From Trichopria drosophilae (taxonomy: Eukaryota; Arthropoda; Insecta; Hymenoptera; Diapriidae), in contig CM059585.1 of assembly GCA_030407085.1 (NCBI GenBank), positions 10,843,001-10,907,000 of the forward strand: a stretch of 64,000 nucleotides of DNA, written 5' to 3'. The translations under genes were made by a program, and so were the position numbers. How positions within the stretch are numbered: position 1 is the first letter of the stretch; the number at the start of each line of letters is the position of its first letter. The notes under the pieces are model-generated. The model made no database searches, was not told the origin of the DNA, and saw nothing but the letters and a program-made list of their open reading frames with translations. This document shows, one piece after another, positions 59,311 through 64,000 of the stretch.

Positions 59311-60018
59311 GGGCTGCGTGGAAAAACGGCGTAACTCGACTTAGGTGATTTTTCCGGAAAAGAGCGAGTAATGATTTTATTAATGCATGGCTTACGAAAT
59401 TTTTCAAGTATTTTTTGCGCATAAAGCAACTCGAATTAGGCTGTTTTTACGAAAATCGAAATATTCGAATAGATACTTCAGTTATAAAAAATATTGTACT
59501 CGGGGTAAATATCGCAGATTCTTTTTTCGTCGTTGTGTTACGTCCCACGTAACGGCAATACCATTCTTTTATTTAACTCCATCTTTTAAGAAATCCACAA
59601 AACATAATCGGAGCTACGTTGCTTAGTTATACCGATAACAGTTTTTAGTAATAAAGAACACTACCCTACCGATCTCGAAGGGTACAAACAGTGTTGCCAA
59701 GTCCCAGAAGGCAAAATTCGGTAGACCTTCAGTAAAATTTCGGTAGATTTCAGTAGATTCTGTTTAAATCTTTGAATACAACCGTAAAAGCATTATTGTA
59801 TTTATTTATCATGAATATTATGCACCAATGATAATTTTATTAGCGAGTAATTAATTATTTATATTTTTTATTGATTAAATCTCTCGTTAGTTGCATCTCG
59901 ATGTAAACTGGGTTTAATGATATTTTACCAGTGTTCCGCCATGTACACTCTGCACTGTACTGGGTGAGTGCAATAGAATGGAACATAGGGAACCAAACCT
60001 AAAATTTGTAAATGTATA
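59311..60018. other. Non-coding, nothing recognised
   Basis: AT-rich sequence with a short imperfect repeat 'ttcggtagaccttcagtaaa' / 'tttcggtagatttcagtaga' near 59718-59758. No gene evidence. Confidence 0.4.
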
Positions 60019-60205
60019 CACTGAGAGGCTCTTCGGACCGCACCCGAACTACTCAGAGTATAGTAGCGCGACGATAGTTTTCGCACAGGTGTCGACCGAT
60101 TTTTCTGACGGGAGACGTCCGATTTTGTCGGACCGTTGCCAGCAGCCAACAAAAGTCGCAGGCGCGCGGGAATACGAAAAAGAGGCGACATTCATGCTTC
60201 ACAAA

Positions 60206-60397
60206 TATATATATATTTACGATTTATGATTAGTTTCGTGTCTTGGACAGGGTCTGCTCACATAGCCCAACTGACGAGTCCGTGAGCAGACCTGGGACAA
60301 AACACCGATCCATATAAAATAATAATTATTTACATAAAATTAATTACGCATGCCAAAAAATTATTTTTAATCCCAGAATCATAACAAAATCGTTACA
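60206..60397 (+). mobile_element. Partial copy of the hammerhead-carrying LTR
   Basis: Nearly identical to the last 190 bp of the LTR at 32787-33256, in the opposite orientation, ending CGTTACA followed by ATGT. The 5' part of the LTR is missing. It is inserted in the 60019-61136 element. Confidence 0.8.
60238..60305 (+). ncRNA. Type III hammerhead-like fold in the partial LTR
   Basis: GUGU (60238-60241), C17 (60242, GUC triplet), helix I UUGG (60243-60246)/CCAA (60267-60270), core CUGACGA (60271-60277), helix II GUCC (60278-60281)/GGAC (60295-60298), AAA (60299-60301), ACAC (60302-60305) closing helix III. Canonical GAAA would need G at 60299, which is A. The two loops contain an 11-bp perfect complement, GGTCTGCTCAC (60251-60261) and GTGAGCAGACC (60282-60292). 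Confidence 0.5.
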
Positions 60398-60407
60398 ATG
60401 TATATGT

Positions 60408-60640
60408 AACCCTAATAGGTAAAAGATGACAGCTGTATTGACAAGTGATGATAATGAGGTTAATGAAAACTAATATATGGGTTGCTAATTACTGTTAATT
60501 TTTTAATATAAGAGTTTGCTCGTTTATAGGTTATAACTCTAATAGGTGAAAGATGACAGCTGTATCGACAAATGTATGATAATGAGGTTAATGAAAAATA
60601 GTATATGGGTTGCAAATAACTGTAAAATTTTAATATATAT
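60408..60640. repeat. Two-copy tandem duplication, period about 127 bp
   Basis: 'taggtaaaagatgacagctg' with 'atgataatgaggttaatgaa' and 'atatgggttgc' at 60414-60496 is repeated at 60541-60614 with few changes. Confidence 0.75.
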
Positions 60641-61136
60641 TATATATACTAACGATCATACATATAAAAATCATATATATAAGAGAGGTAACTGAATTTT
60701 GTCTTCGTCGACAAAATTCATTAATGCGTTTCACAGTCTTAATTTTTTTTCAGATCATTCACTGTATATTTAAATCTTTTCATATTTTATTTGTACTGTG
60801 TTAAGAATTAAAAAATAGATATGTGTAACATTCATATCTGTAACAAGCAGACATAAGATATATGCTCCATCCGACAAAATTCTTTAATACACAACCCAGT
60901 CCGGCTGCTAACATGAATGTATAAGATGTACTGGGTCGGACCGAAATGTCGCAACTCGTTCGGACTACGCGTAGGTTAGAAGCGCGCCAACTATCTGATA
61001 GCCCCGAACCAATTTCGGATGGCGTTCGGACAATTTTCGTCTGGCAGCGGTCCGACAATTCGAAGCGTACACAGCCTAACGTTCGGATTGTTGTCGGCCA
61101 ATTTCGTACCGCTACGCGCCAAACAGTCCCTCAGTG

Positions 61137-62154
61137 TAGATATTTTGAAGTCACCTTAAATTTTGCATAAATGAGTAGATTTATTATTAAGAATATTATT
61201 AATATCTTATAAACTAATATTTGAAAATTGTAAAAACCAATGTTTACATGCCGTATTTTTTAATAAAATGATGATTTAAGCTCGCAAAATTATTCTGTCG
61301 TATTCACTTTCGAGAAAGATTAATCTTTATTGAATAAAGCAGTTGTGTTTGATGGTAGAAGGAAAATCATTTTTTTCGCAGTATACGATTCTTTCGCATC
61401 TGTTCTCTGGATAAGAGTCCGGAAAACTAGCAGTACTAAAAAAATCGAGTTTACGGAAATAGCAGGGTCCATCTGTAGCGTATTTGCTTTGAATGGTTTA
61501 AATATTAAAACTAATATGCTATTGGACGATTGAGACAAAACATTTCTCCGACTCGATTTCCATTAGTTACTAGCCGTAATATGCGTTTCCCTATGATAGG
61601 TTTCGAAGAACTCTCTCTTTATGATTCAATAATCCCTAGATTGCGTGGGGTTTTTCGAATTTATATGCGGACTTTTTAGGAACCTTCATATATACCCATT
61701 CTTATACAGCCATTTGCAACATGACTTGTACAACTAAAAGTTAAATAAAAAGGCTTTCATCAAATGTTGAACCATATAATTTGATTATCGGCCTTATTAC
61801 ATAATGCCTCTAAATTGCACAGAAAAAATACGGTATAAAATCACTATAAAAAGAAATGCTTAAAATTATTACGTCTTAAAGTCAACCAATATATAGGGTA
61901 CAAATCTGTCCTTGTCAAAGTGGTCTTAATTACATTACATCTTACTTTGAATCCATTACTTACTTAATTTAAATATTTCTTTTTACAGTGTTAATAATAT
62001 TATAAAGGGAGACAATTTTATTGTACTAAATTAATAAAACGCATTTATTTCTTATCTCGTAACAAGATGTAAAATATCATAATAAAATATAAACTTAAAA
62101 TTAATAATTTATCAGAAAATGAAATACATTTTTACTATACATATAGATCTATTA
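61137..62154. other. Non-coding, nothing recognised
   Basis: AT-rich sequence between the TIR element and the transposase relic. It may contain the 3' terminus of the hAT element, but no TIR or duplication could be identified because its other end is outside the window. Confidence 0.4.
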
Positions 62155-62157
62155 CAC

Positions 62158-64000
62158 TCAGTTGTCAGTTGTTCTTTTGTACATGCTGTAATTATGTTTT
62201 TTTAGCATATTTTTTGGAGCCGTAAAGTTAAAGCATGAATCACCCGCGAGCATCGTCTTAGTATGCAAAATCCCAGTTAACATTGGCGTCTCTAACTTAT
62301 TCCTAATTTTAGTTTTGTTCAAATTTATCGTAGAAAAAATACGCTCTACTGCAGCTGAAGAATGGGGCAGGCTTAATAGAGCTAAAACAAAATTACATAA
62401 AATAGGAAACGCTGGTGTACCGTCGCCACTTTTTAATTTGTTGACATGCAACCAAAATTCCATATTTGAAGTCGACGATCCAGGAAGATCAGTGTTTTTC
62501 AGTTTCCGCTATTCGATATCTAGTGCATTATAATCATTCACTTGTATTAAATTAGGAAAATGACATGCCAATGGAATGATGGACGGAAACTCTCCCTGTT
62601 GAATTTTTTCGTGGTCCAGAATAGCCAAATCTTTAATTATTTGGGTGGTTGAATCCTTGAAATTGAATCGTTGAACAATTTGCGAACATGCTTCGACATA
62701 AAATGATAAACATCTTTGGCGGAAATCGAGGAGAGTCTTTGAATCTAGACCATGATCATCGCATAGAATTTTCATTGATAACTTGCCCCCCAAATACACA
62801 TTTTCATTAGGTAAATATTGAGTAGGATTTTTAAAATTCACATCTTCGACTTTAGTTTTTCTTAAATATTCCTGGTTAATAAAAGCATCATATAGTGTTT
62901 TGAGTATAGTGCAGATATTACTGTACAGTTTGTGCAACTGGGGGTTTTCAGCTTGCATTATTAAGTTCAAATCTGTGAAAAATGGCAAAACATATTCCAG
63001 AAATTGCAAGTACAGTTTTATGTAGGGTTCTTTTAACCTGCTCAAGATCATATCGGCTGCTAGAAGCTTATCAGTTGTAACGGCTTGTGTAAAATATTGC
63101 AAAAGTGCATCATATTGCTCTAGAAGCCTATGTATTACTGATATGAGTGATAACCACCGTGTTTGAGAGGGATGCAACATTTTATGTGGTTTTAATTTGA
63201 GAATATTTTGGAATTCTTCAAATTTTGTTTGTCTTTTGTAACTATGGCGCAAATAACTATAAATATCCCTTGCCAGATCTTCCACAACACAAGGTAATTT
63301 TTCGCAAGCATAACTTGCGCAAAGCGCAAAAGAGTGGCAGATACATTTGATGGAAACGAGATGTGGTATATCTTTTTTAAATAATACTGCCAGGGAATGC
63401 TTCTTACCAAACATGTTATTTGCTCCATCAGCACTGGAACCGATCATATTCTTTTTATAGGGTATATCATTTTCTTCAAAAAAATCCGCTATTACCGCGT
63501 GAATGTTATCAGCAGTCGCGTCTGATATTGGTATTAGTCCTAAAAATCTATCGACTATAGATACGTTGTCAAAAAATCTAGCAACACATGCTAAGTTTTT
63601 CATTGAGGAAACATCAGTCGATTCATCAGCCATCAAGGAAAATTTGGTTGATCTTAAACAAGCAGCAAGTTGTTCAAAAGAATATTCGCCGATTACATTT
63701 TGTATAATTTGTGAACATTTTGTCCTGGCGCACGATATCCTCTCAGCTACTTTAGGATCTTGCCCTATCTCTTTGATTAATTTCGCGATGTGATCGGCAG
63801 CAGATTATGCTCGAATATGCATGCAGCGAGTTTTATTTCTGCCTCCTTTATTTTCTCCGCGAGTCTTGTAAAATTTTGGAATTGTGTATTTATAGGTGTT
63901 TGCGAAGTAACAATCGATGTTTTTGATTTATGCTTTGCGCTGTTCAAGTGTTTCGTACATCTGCCTTTCCGCCATTTGCCACATAATCGTTGGCACAAGA
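62158..64000 (-). pseudogene. hAT-superfamily transposase (ZMYM/DUF4371 type), broken, runs off edge
   Basis: The minus strand encodes, from the N-terminal side, a TTF-like zinc region (CTKHLNSAKHKSKTS, about 63960), then the RNase-H-like core with MADESTDVSSMKNLACVA (about 63630) and CICHSFALCASYACEKLP, then the hAT C-terminal dimerisation block LPHSSAAVERIFSTINLNK (about 62370). A frame change lies between about 63777 and 63640. A single in-frame TAG (about 62509-62511) lies shortly before the C-terminal block. The element is otherwise well preserved and looks young. The N-terminus continues beyond the window. Confidence 0.88.

Larger units (their letters stand above)
60019..61136. mobile_element. 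1.1-kb TIR element with 'CACTGAG' ends and CGGACCG motifs
   Basis: Ends cactgagaggctcttcggac and, reverse complemented, cactgagggactgtttggcg. TA flanks at 60017-60018 and 61137-61138. The two subterminal regions (60030-60180 and 60920-61130) are much more GC-rich than the surroundings and carry repeated CGGACCG/CGGTCCG and GTTCGGAC motifs. A partial LTR (60206-60397) and a tandem duplication lie between. No transposase. Confidence 0.6.

Noticed and set aside
59978..60229. Small ORFs inside the 60019 element, both strands
   Set aside because: They overlap each other, cross element and LTR borders and show no protein family features.
62509..62511. Programmed read-through or selenocysteine at the in-frame TAG of the transposase
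   Set aside because: A frame change elsewhere in the same gene makes simple decay the better explanation. TAG is not a selenocysteine codon.

Overview
The window is a piece of an insect nuclear genome, most likely from a hymenopteran (ant, bee or wasp). It is AT-rich, its genes have many exons with GT/AG introns, and its introns are large and filled with transposable elements. Four protein-coding genes can be reconstructed exon by exon with consistent reading phases. The species call is inference from gene content and repeat style. No bacterial features, CRISPR arrays or intact viral genes were seen.

Layout: (1) 720-12797, minus strand: phosphorylase kinase regulatory subunit beta, 19 exons, ending in a CaaX-like tetrapeptide. 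Its introns hold a pogo-like MITE, a pair of head-to-head Penelope-like ends, a second MITE family and a 2.6 kb tandem array of 'aaatccacgta' repeats. (2) 13155-14295, plus strand: ribosomal protein L11 (uL5), 4 exons. It is divergent from the kinase gene across a promoter region of about 360 bp, and its third intron contains a convincing two-hairpin H/ACA snoRNA candidate. (3) 14648-33537, plus strand: GM130/GOLGA2 cis-Golgi golgin, 12 exons. A 13 kb intron (15216-28231) is a nested stack of transposons. (4) 33853-57004, minus strand, convergent with GM130: a centriolar coiled-coil protein whose N-terminus resembles CEP295/Ana1, 10 exons, with repeat-filled introns including a 3.8 kb higher-order tandem array. 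(5) 57005-64000: no cellular gene seen. This part holds MITEs, a Penelope RT fragment, a 1.1 kb TIR element split by a partial LTR, and a broken hAT-type transposase running off the right edge.

The most interesting material is in the repeats. Two copies of an LTR element (32705-33256 and 60206-60397) carry a type III hammerhead-ribozyme-like fold with all three helices and a GUC cleavage triplet. Both have A instead of the catalytic G at position 12. The longer copy also has two tandem primer-binding-site/LTR-end units matching tRNA-Lys and an ATGT target duplication. Separate type I hammerhead motifs sit in Penelope-like sequences at 26737-26788 and 1970-2024. Several insertions can be proved from the window alone, because removing the element plus one target-site copy restores a transposon reading frame: a TTAA-flanked palindromic element in a Penelope element, an 8-bp-TSD element in a LINE, and a TA-flanked foldback element in a LINE. 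Long inverted repeats inside the GM130 transcription unit (18074-22120, 27078-28134, 29909-32042) would fold into long hairpin RNA in the pre-mRNA.
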